Source: Pseudomonas veronii
GTDB lineage: Bacteria; Pseudomonadota; Gammaproteobacteria; Pseudomonadales; Pseudomonadaceae
DNA length: 64,000 bases
Reading direction: 5' to 3'
Assembly (NCBI RefSeq): GCF_001439695.1
Contig: NZ_JYLL01000002.1
Location: forward strand, 1 to 64,000
Shown: positions 53,200 to 61,676 of the stretch, one piece after another
Numbering within the stretch: the stretch's first letter is position 1
Layout of the letters: the number at the start of each line of letters is the position of its first letter
Notes under the pieces: model-generated
Seen by the model: the letters and a program-made list of their open reading frames with translations, nothing else
The model's database searches: none
Told to the model about the DNA's origin: nothing
Translations under genes and position numbers: made by a program

Positions 53200-54684
53200 A
53201 TGAGCGCCAACGTCGACCAGAACACCCGCCCCGACTACGACCAGGTTTTGCAGGACATCGCTGACTACGTCCTCAACTACCGGATCGACTCCCCAGCCGC
53301 GCTGGACACTGCGCGCAACTGCCTGATGGATACCCTCGGTTGCGGCCTGCTGGCGCTGCGGTTCCCGGAATGCACCAAGCACCTGGGGCCGCTGGTCGAG
53401 GGTACGGTGGTGCCGTTCGGCGCGCGGGTGCCGGGCACGTCGTTCCGGCTCGACCCGGTCAAGGCCGCCTGGGACATCGGCTGCATCGTGCGCTGGCTCG
53501 ACTACAACGACACCTGGCTCGCCGCCGAATGGGGCCACCCCTCGGATAACCTCGGCGGCATCCTCGCCGTGGCCGATCACCTCTCGCAACGACGCGTGGC
53601 CAATGGCGACGCGCCGCTGACCGTGCGCGCAGTGCTGGAAGCGATGATCATGGCCCACGAGATCCAGGGTGTGATTGCCCTGGAAAACGCCTTCAACCGT
53701 GTCGGTCTCGACCATGTGCTGCTGGTGAAAGTCGCCTCGACGGCGGTCACCGCCAAGCTGATGGGCGCCAACCGCGAGCAACTGCTGTCGGCGCTGTCCC
53801 ATGCCTTTGTCGACGGTCAGGCATTGCGCACCTATCGGCACGCACCGAATGCCGGTTCGCGCAAATCCTGGGCGGCGGGCGATGCCTCCAGTCGCGGTGT
53901 GCGGTTGGCAGACATCGCGCTGCGCGGCGAGATGGGTATTCCCGGGGTGTTGAGCGCACCGCAATGGGGCTTCTACGACGTGCTGTTCAGCCACACCAAC
54001 AAAGACCTGGCGCTCAAGCCCGAAGGCAAGCGCACCTTCAGCCTGTCCCAACCCTACGGCACCTATGTGATGGAAAACGTGCTGTTCAAGATCAGCTTTC
54101 CCGCCGAGTTCCACGCGCAAACCGCCTGCGAAGCTGCGGTGACCTTGCACCCGCAGGTTGTGGATCGCCTGCACGACATCGAACGCATCGTGATCACTAC
54201 CCATGAGTCGGCGATTCGGATCATTTCCAAGGTCGGCCCATTGGCCAATGCGGCCGACCGCGATCACTGCCTGCAATACATGACCGCCGTGCCGCTGGCC
54301 TTCGGCACGCTGGTGGCCGAGCAGTACGAAGATGAGTTCCACGCTGCGCACCCGATCATCGACGAGCTGCGCGAAAAGATGGTGATCGTCGAAGAGCCCC
54401 GCTACAGCCGCGAATACCTGGAGGCGGACAAACGTTCCATCGCCAATGCGGTGCAGGTGTTCTTCAACGATGGCACCCACACCGAGCAGGTCGCGGTGGA
54501 GTACCCGATTGGGCATCGTCGGCGCCGGGTGGACGGTATTCCGTTGCTGGAAGACAAGTTCAAGGCCAACCTGGCGACGCGCTTTACGGCCCAGCGCAGT
54601 GCCGAGATTTTTGCGTTGTGCAAGGATCAGGCGCGGCTTGAAGCCACGCCGGTGAATCGCTTTGTGGATTTATGGGTGATATGA
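53200..54684 (+). CDS. prpD: 2-Methylcitrate dehydratase PrpD
   Basis: MmgE/PrpD-family protein of 494 residues, a cofactor-free dehydratase of the methylcitrate cycle. The sequence [40 protein letters not shown] and [20 protein letters not shown] is characteristic. It overlaps in function with AcnD, so both are often retained. It is the last prp gene here, 199 bases after prpF, with a REP doublet in the gap. Confidence 0.95.
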   Translation: MSANVDQNTRPDYDQVLQDIADYVLNYRIDSPAALDTARNCLMDTLGCGLLALRFPECTKHLGPLVEGTVVPFGARVPGTSFRLDPVKAAWDIGCIVRWLDYNDTWLAAEWGHPSDNLGGILAVADHLSQRRVANGDAPLTVRAVLEAMIMAHEIQGVIALENAFNRVGLDHVLLVKVASTAVTAKLMGANREQLLSALSHAFVDGQALRTYRHAPNAGSRKSWAAGDASSRGVRLADIALRGEMGIPGVLSAPQWGFYDVLFSHTNKDLALKPEGKRTFSLSQPYGTYVMENVLFKISFPAEFHAQTACEAAVTLHPQVVDRLHDIERIVITTHESAIRIISKVGPLANAADRDHCLQYMTAVPLAFGTLVAEQYEDEFHAAHPIIDELREKMVIVEEPRYSREYLEADKRSIANAVQVFFNDGTHTEQVAVEYPIGHRRRRVDGIPLLEDKFKANLATRFTAQRSAEIFALCKDQARLEATPVNRFVDLWVI

Positions 54685-54872
54685 ACGCGCCGTGGTTGCG
54701 CACGCTCGCGAAGGGCAGGTTTTGACACAGACATACTTTGCGATTGATGCGTCCTACATCTTCGGAACCGTTTTCAGATAGAAGCCAATCAGGTGTCAGA
54801 TGCCCTGCAGGCGCGGGTCATCTGGCAAGCGATGCTTGTGGATCAAACACCTGAATCTGAAAAGGCCCTTTT

Positions 54873-55964
54873 ATGAATAGCGTAAACAATCGCCCGCCAA
54901 TGCCCAACACCGTCGGCTATGACATGTCGCCGAACGCCAGGCTCCGTCGCGCCGACGAGAGCCTCAGAGTACCTGACAGTCCTCTGGCCAAGGCGTCGTC
55001 TGCGGCAAAAAACGCGGTACCCGCTCATCTGGAACACCTCTCTGGCCAGAACAAACAGTTGGCCGAAAAATATGATCAGATGGTCGCCAAGTTAACGCCG
55101 CAAATCATGAAGCTTCAGGAGCAAGTGAACCAGCTTGCGCAGCACCCCAAGGTGAAGGCAGCGTCTGGAAAAGAGGCGGCACCGTCGAACCCCAGTACTC
55201 GTGGTGATCCTGCGGCGAAGCAGAACGGCACGTCGCCTGAAGCGCGCGGCCGTATGGACAATACACAAGGGGCCGGGCGGGATGCTCCTCCCTCCCTTGA
55301 GCGCTTGACTGCCGAAAATAAGCAACTGGGCGATAGGCTCAATAAGTTGGAGTCCGGTTTCAATTCGGTCGTTAAAGGGCTTCAAGACCAGATCGGTGAT
55401 TTGAGTAAGAGGTTGGGCGCGGATACTCCCCAGACCCGGATGCCTCCCGCAGCGCAGGGGCAGGGTCAGGCCAATCAGGGAGCTTCTTCCGGTCAGGGCA
55501 AGCAAGGCGCGGCGCAGGGTCAGGGGCAGGCCAATCAGGGTGCTTCTTCCGGTCAAGGCAAGCAAGGCGCGGCGCAGGGGCAGGGTCAGGGTCAGGCCAA
55601 TCAGGGTGCCTCTTCCGGCCAGGGCAAGCAAGGCGCAGCGCAGGGCCAGGGTCAGGCCAATCAGGGTGCTTCTTCCGGCCAGGGCAAGCAAGGCGCAGCG
55701 CAGGGCCAGGGCCAGGGTCAGGCCAATCAGGGGGCTTCTTCGGGCCAAGGCAAGCAAGGCGCGGCGCAGTCCAACGAAAGCAACCCGTCGGCCCGGTCCG
55801 ATGAATCAAACCAGGCGCCTCGTACCCTCGAGGATCTCGCACGCGACAATGAGCAACTTCGCACACGCATCGACCAGATGATGGCTGAATTTTCCAAGGT
55901 GATTTCCGAACTGCAGAAGCAAATCGAGCAGCTGAATAACCAGATCAAAGCGCTGAAGGGTTAA
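54873..55964 (+). CDS. Cys-free coiled-coil protein with GQ-rich tandem repeat
   Basis: Protein of 363 residues. Three related helical modules (about 52-90, 141-181 and 318-360) share the pattern LExLxxxNxQL, then LQxQ near the end, and are predicted coiled coils. Between modules 2 and 3, residues 193-296 are five tandem copies of a 20- or 22-residue unit containing QANQGASSGQGKQG. It has no Cys, no signal peptide and no membrane helix, and it is very hydrophilic. The composition recalls harpins and secreted type III proteins, but I do not identify a family. AAGG lies 9 bases upstream of the ATG. It stands alone. Confidence 0.75.
   Translation: MNSVNNRPPMPNTVGYDMSPNARLRRADESLRVPDSPLAKASSAAKNAVPAHLEHLSGQNKQLAEKYDQMVAKLTPQIMKLQEQVNQLAQHPKVKAASGKEAAPSNPSTRGDPAAKQNGTSPEARGRMDNTQGAGRDAPPSLERLTAENKQLGDRLNKLESGFNSVVKGLQDQIGDLSKRLGADTPQTRMPPAAQGQGQANQGASSGQGKQGAAQGQGQANQGASSGQGKQGAAQGQGQGQANQGASSGQGKQGAAQGQGQANQGASSGQGKQGAAQGQGQGQANQGASSGQGKQGAAQSNESNPSARSDESNQAPRTLEDLARDNEQLRTRIDQMMAEFSKVISELQKQIEQLNNQIKALKG
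55449..55760 (+). repeat. Five tandem 60/66-bp repeats inside the coiled-coil gene
   Basis: Units at 55449-55508, 55509-55568, 55569-55634, 55635-55694 and 55695-55760. The 66-bp copies carry one extra Gly-Gln. All lengths are multiples of 3, so copy changes keep the frame. Nucleotide identity between units is high, so expansion looks recent. Confidence 0.95.
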
Positions 55965-56037
55965 GTTCAGCGATAGAAAAACGGGTCAATGTGGGGCGGT
56001 AAGCCCGCACCTGCATCGACCCCGTTCTGCTGAACAT

Positions 56038-56766
56038 TCATTCAAAGCGCAAAATAACCCGACGGTTATGCTTGCTCTTCTTCTCGATCTTCTCGCAAAA
56101 CACCCGGCCGATTTCTTCGGTGTTGATCACATGGGTGCCGCCGCATGGCTGGATATCGATTCCGGCAATTTCAATTACGCGCACCGAGCCCTGGATCACG
56201 GGCGGAGCTACCGCTTGGGTGCGGGTGATCTGCAGCAGGGTTGCGTACTCCGACGCGGGCATCGACAGGGTTTTCACCTGATGAGCCTGTTCGATCAGCG
56301 CGTTGATATCGCGGGTGATGCTGTCTTTGTCCAGGGTCATTTCCGGCAGGTCGAAATCCAGTCGCCCTTTGTCGGCGCTGATGCTGCAGCCGGTGACCGG
56401 GGCGTCGATGAGCGAACACAGCAGGTGCAGGCAGGTGTGCATTTTCATGTGCTGGTAGCGCCGTTCCCAATCGAGGCTGGCATCCACCTGGGCCCCGGCG
56501 CTCAACTGCTCGGGACAGTGTTCCACCTGGTGCCAGATGATCGAGCGCTGCACCGGGTCGCGCACCGTGCCGAGGATGTCCACGCGCGTGCCGTCGTCCA
56601 GGGTGAAGTGGCCGCTGTCGCCGGGTTGCCCGCCGCCGGTAGGGTAGAACAGCGTGTGCTCCAGGGCGATGCCGTGTTCGCTGACGGCAATCACCCGGGC
56701 GCTGAAGGCGTTCTGGTAGGGCGCGCTGTCAAACAGCGCCAGGGTTTCCATGGTGTGCACAGACAT
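56038..56766 (-). CDS. AlaX-type alanyl-tRNA editing protein
   Basis: Protein of 242 residues resembling the editing domain of AlaRS. AlaX proteins hydrolyse mischarged tRNA (for example Ser on tRNA-Ala). The zinc site is intact: His110 and His114 (HTCLHLLCSL) with Cys208 and His212 (QPCGGTHVINTEEIG). ATG 56766 starts 2 bases after the stop of the serine acetyltransferase gene (TGAACATG), so it is translationally coupled and last in the operon. In this sulfur amino-acid operon it may clear tRNA charged with an unusual product; that is inference. Confidence 0.9.
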   Translation of the reverse strand: MSVHTMETLALFDSAPYQNAFSARVIAVSEHGIALEHTLFYPTGGGQPGDSGHFTLDDGTRVDILGTVRDPVQRSIIWHQVEHCPEQLSAGAQVDASLDWERRYQHMKMHTCLHLLCSLIDAPVTGCSISADKGRLDFDLPEMTLDKDSITRDINALIEQAHQVKTLSMPASEYATLLQITRTQAVAPPVIQGSVRVIEIAGIDIQPCGGTHVINTEEIGRVFCEKIEKKSKHNRRVILRFE

Positions 56767-56768
56767 GT

Positions 56769-57761
56769 TCAACCTCCGACAATCAATGGGCTGGCTTGCA
56801 GCAGGTGACGCACCATTGCGCTCAAGCCAGGGGGGGAAAGCAGGGTGATTTCAAATTCCGGCCCGCAGACTTTCAGGTTCAGCGGCAGGCGTGGCAGGCG
56901 GTCGCCCATTTCGATGTGGCGCAGGCGAAATTGCAGGTGATGGCGTTCTTTCACCGTGGGTTCGAGCATCAGCCCCTGCAACGGGTGAAAGTCGGCGTCC
57001 AGCACCGTGACCTTGTGGTTGGCGTTGATCTCGCCGACCACGTGCAGGCGCTCATCGAGAGCGAAGGCGCCGAGGTAGCTGCTGTGCTCCGATTCGTCGT
57101 TCTTTTGCAATTGGATCTGGTTGACCACCTTGACCTTGGTCCCCGCCGGTACGTCCTGGGTGATCACGCACGCTGGGCTGATGAACACGTTGTCGCCGAT
57201 CTGCACGTAGCCCAGCACGCGGGCGCCGGAGCCGATTTCGACGTTGTTGCCCAGGCGCGGGTGGCGCTTGCCGTCGGGGTTGTTGGCGATGCCGCGAGCG
57301 CCGAGGGTCACGCCGCAGAGGATGTAGCAGTCGTTGCCGATCTCGCAGGTTTCACCGATCACCGTGCCGTAGCCATGGTCGAGCACAAAGCGCCGACCGA
57401 TGCGTGCTGCCGGGTGAATCTCCGCGCCGGAGAGGATCTTGCCCTGGTTGCTGAGCTTGAGGGCAATGCGCGAAAACATCCCGTTGGTCTGGTCGGGAAA
57501 ATGCCACACCCGGTGCGCCAGCCGGTAGAACAGCACCGCCTTGAACGAGGCATAGGATTCCAGGATCAACTCGCCGCGTCCGCGCGACGCCGGGTCGCGG
57601 TAGGCGTAGGCAATCAGGTCCTCGGCCACCGCCTGGGCGGCGCTCTGGACCAACGGCGCCAAGTGCGGCTCCAGCTGCTTCATCTGCGTGGGCGTCAGGG
57701 TCTTGATGAGGTGGGTAAGCAATTCATCGTGCAGATGTTGCATGTCGATAAAGCCGCCCAT
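56769..57761 (-). CDS. Serine O-acetyltransferase-like protein (CysE/EpsC type)
   Basis: Protein of 330 residues. The left-handed beta-helix core shows the CysE signature AEIHPAARIGRRFVLDHGYG and TVIGETCEIGNDCYILCGVT, with the catalytic Asp and His in LDHGYG. It makes O-acetylserine, the acceptor for cysteine synthase. A C-terminal extension of about 90 residues after the hexapeptide repeats (ANHKVTVLDADFHPLQGLML to the end) is not typical of CysE. The start at 57761 has GGGGG about 6 bases upstream. It lies 37 bases after the cysteine-synthase-like gene. Confidence 0.9.
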   Translation of the reverse strand: MGGFIDMQHLHDELLTHLIKTLTPTQMKQLEPHLAPLVQSAAQAVAEDLIAYAYRDPASRGRGELILESYASFKAVLFYRLAHRVWHFPDQTNGMFSRIALKLSNQGKILSGAEIHPAARIGRRFVLDHGYGTVIGETCEIGNDCYILCGVTLGARGIANNPDGKRHPRLGNNVEIGSGARVLGYVQIGDNVFISPACVITQDVPAGTKVKVVNQIQLQKNDESEHSSYLGAFALDERLHVVGEINANHKVTVLDADFHPLQGLMLEPTVKERHHLQFRLRHIEMGDRLPRLPLNLKVCGPEFEITLLSPPGLSAMVRHLLQASPLIVGG

Positions 57762-57798
57762 GGAGGCACCCCCGAATTCTGGATGGTTGGATAACCGG

Positions 57799-58713
57799 TT
57801 ATTCAAAACTGGGCAGGTAGCTGTCGGCATTGTCGTAGACCATGGTCAACACCACCGTTTCGGGCGGTAACTCCGGGGCGAGCTTGGCGATGGCCACCAT
57901 ATTGGCGGCCGAGGACAGGCCCAGGCTGATGGCATCGGTACGCATGATGCGTTTCATCATGTCGAGGCATTCCATGCGCGACACCTTGAGCATGCCGTCC
58001 AGCACGTCCAGGTTGAGGATGCTCGGGATCAAGCCGATCGACAGGCCCTGGATATGGTGGGGTGCGTGCTGGTTTTTCAGCAGGTCGCATTCCTCCGGTT
58101 CCACGCCCATCACGCGCAGGGCCGGCCAGGCGGCCTTGAGGGTTTCGCCGATGCCGGTGATATGGCCGCCGGTGCCGATGCCGCTGACGAAGTAATCCAC
58201 GCGCTGCTCACCGAAGGCGCTGAGGATCTCCGGCGCGGTGGTGTCGCGGTGGGTCTGCGGGTTGGCGCCGTTGCGTTGCTGGTTGAGCATCACGTAGCTG
58301 GGGTTTTCCAGTTGCAACTCCATGCATTTCTCGCCATGGGAATTGTTGCCGAGGCGGCTGTCCGACAGCACCACCTTGGCGCCATACAGGCGCAGCAGTT
58401 TCTGCTTTTCGGGGCTGTAGTTATCCGGGATCACCAGCACCACTTTGTAGCCGAGCACGTTGCCAGCCATCACCAGGCCAATGCCGGTGTTGCCGCCGCT
58501 GGGTTCGATAATGGTTTGCCCGGAGTCGCGCATCAGCACGCCGCGACGCTCGGCGTCGAGGATCATGCCCAAGGCGATGCGCGCCTTGTGGCTGCCGCCG
58601 GGGTTGAGCGATTCCAGTTTGGCGTAGACCTCGATGCCGAGGTCTTCGGAAAACTGCGCCAGGCGCACGATCGGTGTGTGGCCGATGGCGTCGAGAATTG
58701 AGTTATGCAACAT
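57799..58713 (-). CDS. PLP-dependent cysteine synthase-like enzyme
   Basis: Protein of 304 residues of the cysteine synthase / beta-replacement family. The PLP lysine is Lys43 in NPGGSHKAR, where ordinary CysK/CysM have NPGGSVKDR. The phosphate loop SGGNTGIGLV and the GTGGHITGIGE motif are intact. It should use O-acetylserine (made by the neighbouring acetyltransferase) and a sulfur donor, plausibly the thiocarboxylated carrier encoded next door. It follows the JAMM-E1 fusion gene by 23 bases. Confidence 0.9.
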   Translation of the reverse strand: MLHNSILDAIGHTPIVRLAQFSEDLGIEVYAKLESLNPGGSHKARIALGMILDAERRGVLMRDSGQTIIEPSGGNTGIGLVMAGNVLGYKVVLVIPDNYSPEKQKLLRLYGAKVVLSDSRLGNNSHGEKCMELQLENPSYVMLNQQRNGANPQTHRDTTAPEILSAFGEQRVDYFVSGIGTGGHITGIGETLKAAWPALRVMGVEPEECDLLKNQHAPHHIQGLSIGLIPSILNLDVLDGMLKVSRMECLDMMKRIMRTDAISLGLSSAANMVAIAKLAPELPPETVVLTMVYDNADSYLPSFE

Positions 58714-58736
58714 CAGGTCGTTACCCAGGGCCGTGA

Positions 58737-60599
58737 TCAGTACAAAGGCATATCGGGTTCGACGTCGCGAACCCAATGTTTCATGCCGCCTTGCAGAACT
58801 TTGGTGTTGGCGAAGCCGGCCGCCAGCAGGGTGCTGGCCGCTTGCTCGGCGCGGGTTCCGGCGTAGCAGATCAGGTAGTGAGTGTTGTCTCGGCTGAGGC
58901 TGTCGAGCTGACCGTCCAGTTCGGCGAGGGGGATATGCACCACGCCCGGCAACTTGCAGACCTCCAGTTCGCTGGCGTCGCGCACGTCCAGCAGTACGTC
59001 GGCGCTGCTGTGGCGTTCGAGCAGTTGTTTGAGTACCCGCGGCTTGATGTAGCGCTCTTCGGCCAGGCTGGGCTTGCTCGGTACGGCGTCGGCGCAGACT
59101 GTCGGCGCGAGGGGTGCGCTGTGGCGCAGTTCCGAACAGCACGGGCAGTCGGCGCGGCGCTTGAAGCGGATCTCGCTGAATTTCATCGCCAGCGCATCGA
59201 AGCGCATCAAGCGGCCGGACAAGGGTTCGCCGATGCCGATCAGCAACTTGATCGCCTCGGTCGCCTGGATCATCCCGACTACCCCCGGCAGCACGCCGAT
59301 CACTCCGCCAGCGCTGCAATTGGGCGCCAGTTCCGCTGGTGGTGCCTTGGGGAACAGGCAGCGGTAGCAGGGCCCGCCTTTGTAATTGAGCACGCTGATC
59401 TGCCCGTCGAAACGGTAGATGGCGCCGAACACCAGGGGTTTGCCCAACTGCACGCAGGCGTCGTTGACCAGGTAGCGCGTGTCGAAATTGTCGGTGCCGT
59501 CGATCACCAGGTCGTAGGCGCCGACCAGTTCCAGGGCGTTGTCGGCGGTCAGCGCGGTGTCGTGGGCATTGATCTGGATGTGGCTGTTGAGGTCTTGCAA
59601 GCGTTGCTTGGCGGACGCGACCTTGGACATGCCCAGGGTGCTGTTGCCGTGGACGATCTGGCGTTGCAGGTTGCTGCTCTCGACCACATCGAAATCCACC
59701 AGCCCCAGGGTGCCGATGCCGGCCGCCGCCAGGTACAGGCTGATGGGTGAGCCCAGGCCGCCGGTGCCGATGATCAGCACCTTGGCTTTTTTCAGGTTCA
59801 ACTGGCCTTCGCGACCGACGCCGGGCAGGGTGATATGGCGCACGTAACGCTGCACTTCTTCATTGCTCAGACTGTCGACGTCGATGCCGCCGGAGGTGGC
59901 GAGCAACACTTCGATCCTGGCCTTTTCCGGTAGCCGGTCGTCCGCCTCGATCAATGCTTCCTCAGCAGTAAACAGGAAGTGTTCCTTGAGCTGATTGTTG
60001 TTCTCGTGGAACAGGTGCATACGCAACTGCGGGTGGCTGTCGCAGAGGTTTTCAATGACTTCGCGCAATGTCGATCCGGTGCCCTCAAGGGTCGATTCCG
60101 GCAGCTTGGCCACGCGAACCAGAATGTCGGGGAAAGAGACAGCGTTCATGGACAACTCCGTGTGCAGGTCGTTGAGGGGTTGAAGGGCGAAATGCTTGCC
60201 ATCCCAGGCAAACAGCTTCGAGCCCAGGGCCTGGCCCTGGCGAACATCCACCACCAGGTAGCTGACGGGGTAGATCGGCTCGCCCATGAACAGCGCCTTG
60301 TCCTGGTCTTCGTCGCTGAAATAGGCACCGACGTCGGGGTGGGAGTGGTAGATCACCACCACCGGGTTGTCGCTGCGAAGTGCCTTGTTCAGCAGCAGCG
60401 TGTCGGCCACGGAAAAGGTGTAGCCGTTGGCCGCGCTGCGCGGGTACATCTCGGGGTTCTTGCGGTGCAGCTCGTTCTGGATATTGCGGCCCAGGTACAC
60501 GCTGCCGTCGGCGAAGACGAAGCCACAGCATTCCTCGGGGTAGCTGCGGCTGGCGTGGGCATAGATCTGTTCCAGGGCTTCTGGGCGGAGGACGTCCAT
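58737..60599 (-). CDS. JAMM protease / ubiquitin-like carrier / E1-like / rhodanese four-domain fusion
   Basis: Protein of 620 residues. Residues 1-145 are a JAMM/MPN+ isopeptidase with the complete motif: Glu22/23, His85, His87, Ser95, Asp98. Residues 151-238 are a MoaD/ThiS/CysO-like beta-grasp ending in Gly237-Gly238 (LLATSGGIDVDS). Residues 250-490 are a ThiF/MoeB-type adenylating enzyme with GTGGLG at 278-283 and zinc cysteines 411, 414, 485 and 488. Residues 515-620 are a rhodanese with active Cys578 (CYAGTRA). Together this is a whole sulfur-carrier activation system in one chain. The start at 60599 follows GAGAGAA. It is second in a five-gene operon. Confidence 0.93.
   Translation of the reverse strand: MDVLRPEALEQIYAHASRSYPEECCGFVFADGSVYLGRNIQNELHRKNPEMYPRSAANGYTFSVADTLLLNKALRSDNPVVVIYHSHPDVGAYFSDEDQDKALFMGEPIYPVSYLVVDVRQGQALGSKLFAWDGKHFALQPLNDLHTELSMNAVSFPDILVRVAKLPESTLEGTGSTLREVIENLCDSHPQLRMHLFHENNNQLKEHFLFTAEEALIEADDRLPEKARIEVLLATSGGIDVDSLSNEEVQRYVRHITLPGVGREGQLNLKKAKVLIIGTGGLGSPISLYLAAAGIGTLGLVDFDVVESSNLQRQIVHGNSTLGMSKVASAKQRLQDLNSHIQINAHDTALTADNALELVGAYDLVIDGTDNFDTRYLVNDACVQLGKPLVFGAIYRFDGQISVLNYKGGPCYRCLFPKAPPAELAPNCSAGGVIGVLPGVVGMIQATEAIKLLIGIGEPLSGRLMRFDALAMKFSEIRFKRRADCPCCSELRHSAPLAPTVCADAVPSKPSLAEERYIKPRVLKQLLERHSSADVLLDVRDASELEVCKLPGVVHIPLAELDGQLDSLSRDNTHYLICYAGTRAEQAASTLLAAGFANTKVLQGGMKHWVRDVEPDMPLY
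60143..60161 (-). promoter_or_regulatory. Internal ribosome-binding site and start for the ubiquitin-like domain
   Basis: On the minus strand ACGGAG is followed 6 bases later by ATG at 60149, codon 151 of the fusion gene, exactly at the first residue of the ubiquitin-like domain. A shorter protein starting there would lack the JAMM protease. It may be chance. Confidence 0.35.
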
Positions 60600-60622
60600 G
60601 TTTCTCTCGCGTTCAAAGAGGC

Positions 60623-61573
60623 TCAATTTTTCTTGGCCATGAGTTTTTCGATGGGCAACTTGGTGATCGCAAAACCGGCCAGCAGAATGGCCGAATACAG
60701 CATGAGGTCGCGGGAAATCGCCACGCCTTCGTACCAGGCGCCGATGATCACCGCGAACACCGGGAAGATGATGAACACGAACGAGAGGATGATCGGGCTC
60801 AGGCGCTTGAGCAGCATGAAATACACGATGAACCCGCCCACCGATGCGACCAGGCCCAGGTAGAACAGGGCGCCCCACGAACGCAGGGTGATGGCTTCGA
60901 AAGTCGGTGTTTCAAACCACAGGCCGGCGACGAACAGCATCAGCCCGGCGATCCCGATGGGCAGTGTGTTGTAAGTGATCACGCTGATGGCGCTGCCTTT
61001 TTGCTTGGTAATGACGTAGCACAAGGCATGCATGATCGCGGCGCTCAGAATCGCCAGTACCCCGAAGAACTCGGCGTGGTCCAGGTGCAGGCCCTGGCTC
61101 CTGATGATCATGTAAAGGCTGCCGAAGCCGATACCGATGCCGACCACCTGGGAAAAGTAGATGCGCTCGCGCAGGAACAGCGCGGAGAAAATCAGGATGA
61201 ACACCGGCATGCAACTGAACAGCAGCGCGGTGAGGCCGGACGAAACATGCATTTCGCCGTAGTTGAGCAGGTAATAGGGCACGCTGAAGTAGGACAGGGT
61301 CACGAACACGAAGAACCAACGGCTTTCCCGAGGGAACAGGATTGGCTCGCGGCGCACCATGGCAAAACACAGGAACAGCGGGAACGCGATCAGGAAGCGC
61401 AAGCCGGCGGAGGTCAGCGGCGGCACGCTCTCCACGGCGATTTTGATGCCGAGCCAAGTGGTACCCCAACTCAGGCAAACGATGAGAAACATCACACTGG
61501 TCACCAGGCCGGCCAACCACTGTTTTTGAGTTTTGGTTTTTGCAGCGTTTTCGAGAACGGCGGACATTGGCAT
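60623..61573 (-). CDS. EamA/DMT-family transporter of the sulfur operon
   Basis: Inner-membrane protein of 316 residues with about ten helices in two EamA repeats. The family founder E. coli EamA (YdeD) exports O-acetylserine and cysteine. Context makes the same class of substrate likely here: the next genes encode the JAMM-E1 fusion, cysteine synthase-like and serine acetyltransferase-like proteins. It is the first gene of the operon, divergent from MocR. ATG 61573 or 61567 may be used. Confidence 0.88.
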   Translation of the reverse strand: MPMSAVLENAAKTKTQKQWLAGLVTSVMFLIVCLSWGTTWLGIKIAVESVPPLTSAGLRFLIAFPLFLCFAMVRREPILFPRESRWFFVFVTLSYFSVPYYLLNYGEMHVSSGLTALLFSCMPVFILIFSALFLRERIYFSQVVGIGIGFGSLYMIIRSQGLHLDHAEFFGVLAILSAAIMHALCYVITKQKGSAISVITYNTLPIGIAGLMLFVAGLWFETPTFEAITLRSWGALFYLGLVASVGGFIVYFMLLKRLSPIILSFVFIIFPVFAVIIGAWYEGVAISRDLMLYSAILLAGFAITKLPIEKLMAKKN

Positions 61574-61597
61574 CGTTTATTGCTTCCCTGAGCCGGA

Positions 61598-61648
61598 ATT
61601 GAACTCTATATTGAACTTGTAATGAGTTATTTTTTTCGGCGATTGAAC
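61598..61648. promoter_or_regulatory. Three direct ATTGAAC repeats in the MocR / EamA intergenic region
   Basis: ATTGAAC at 61598-61604, 61610-61616 and 61642-61648, all in the same orientation, starts spaced 12 and 32 bases apart; the first two extend to ATTGAACT. MocR regulators commonly bind direct repeats in such divergent spacers. They lie between the EamA gene start (61573) and the MocR start (61677), so they are likely operator sites for both. Confidence 0.7.
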
Positions 61649-61676
61649 CCGTAAAAGCACACTATTAGGGCTAAAG

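Noticed and set aside
55449..55760. The tandem repeats as a CRISPR array
   Set aside because: Repeats are adjacent coding units with no spacers, in frame and translated. There is no cas gene nearby.
55965..56037. A GC-rich hairpin after the coiled-coil gene as a terminator
   Set aside because: It can form an imperfect stem, but no T run follows and pairing is weak, so it is not called.
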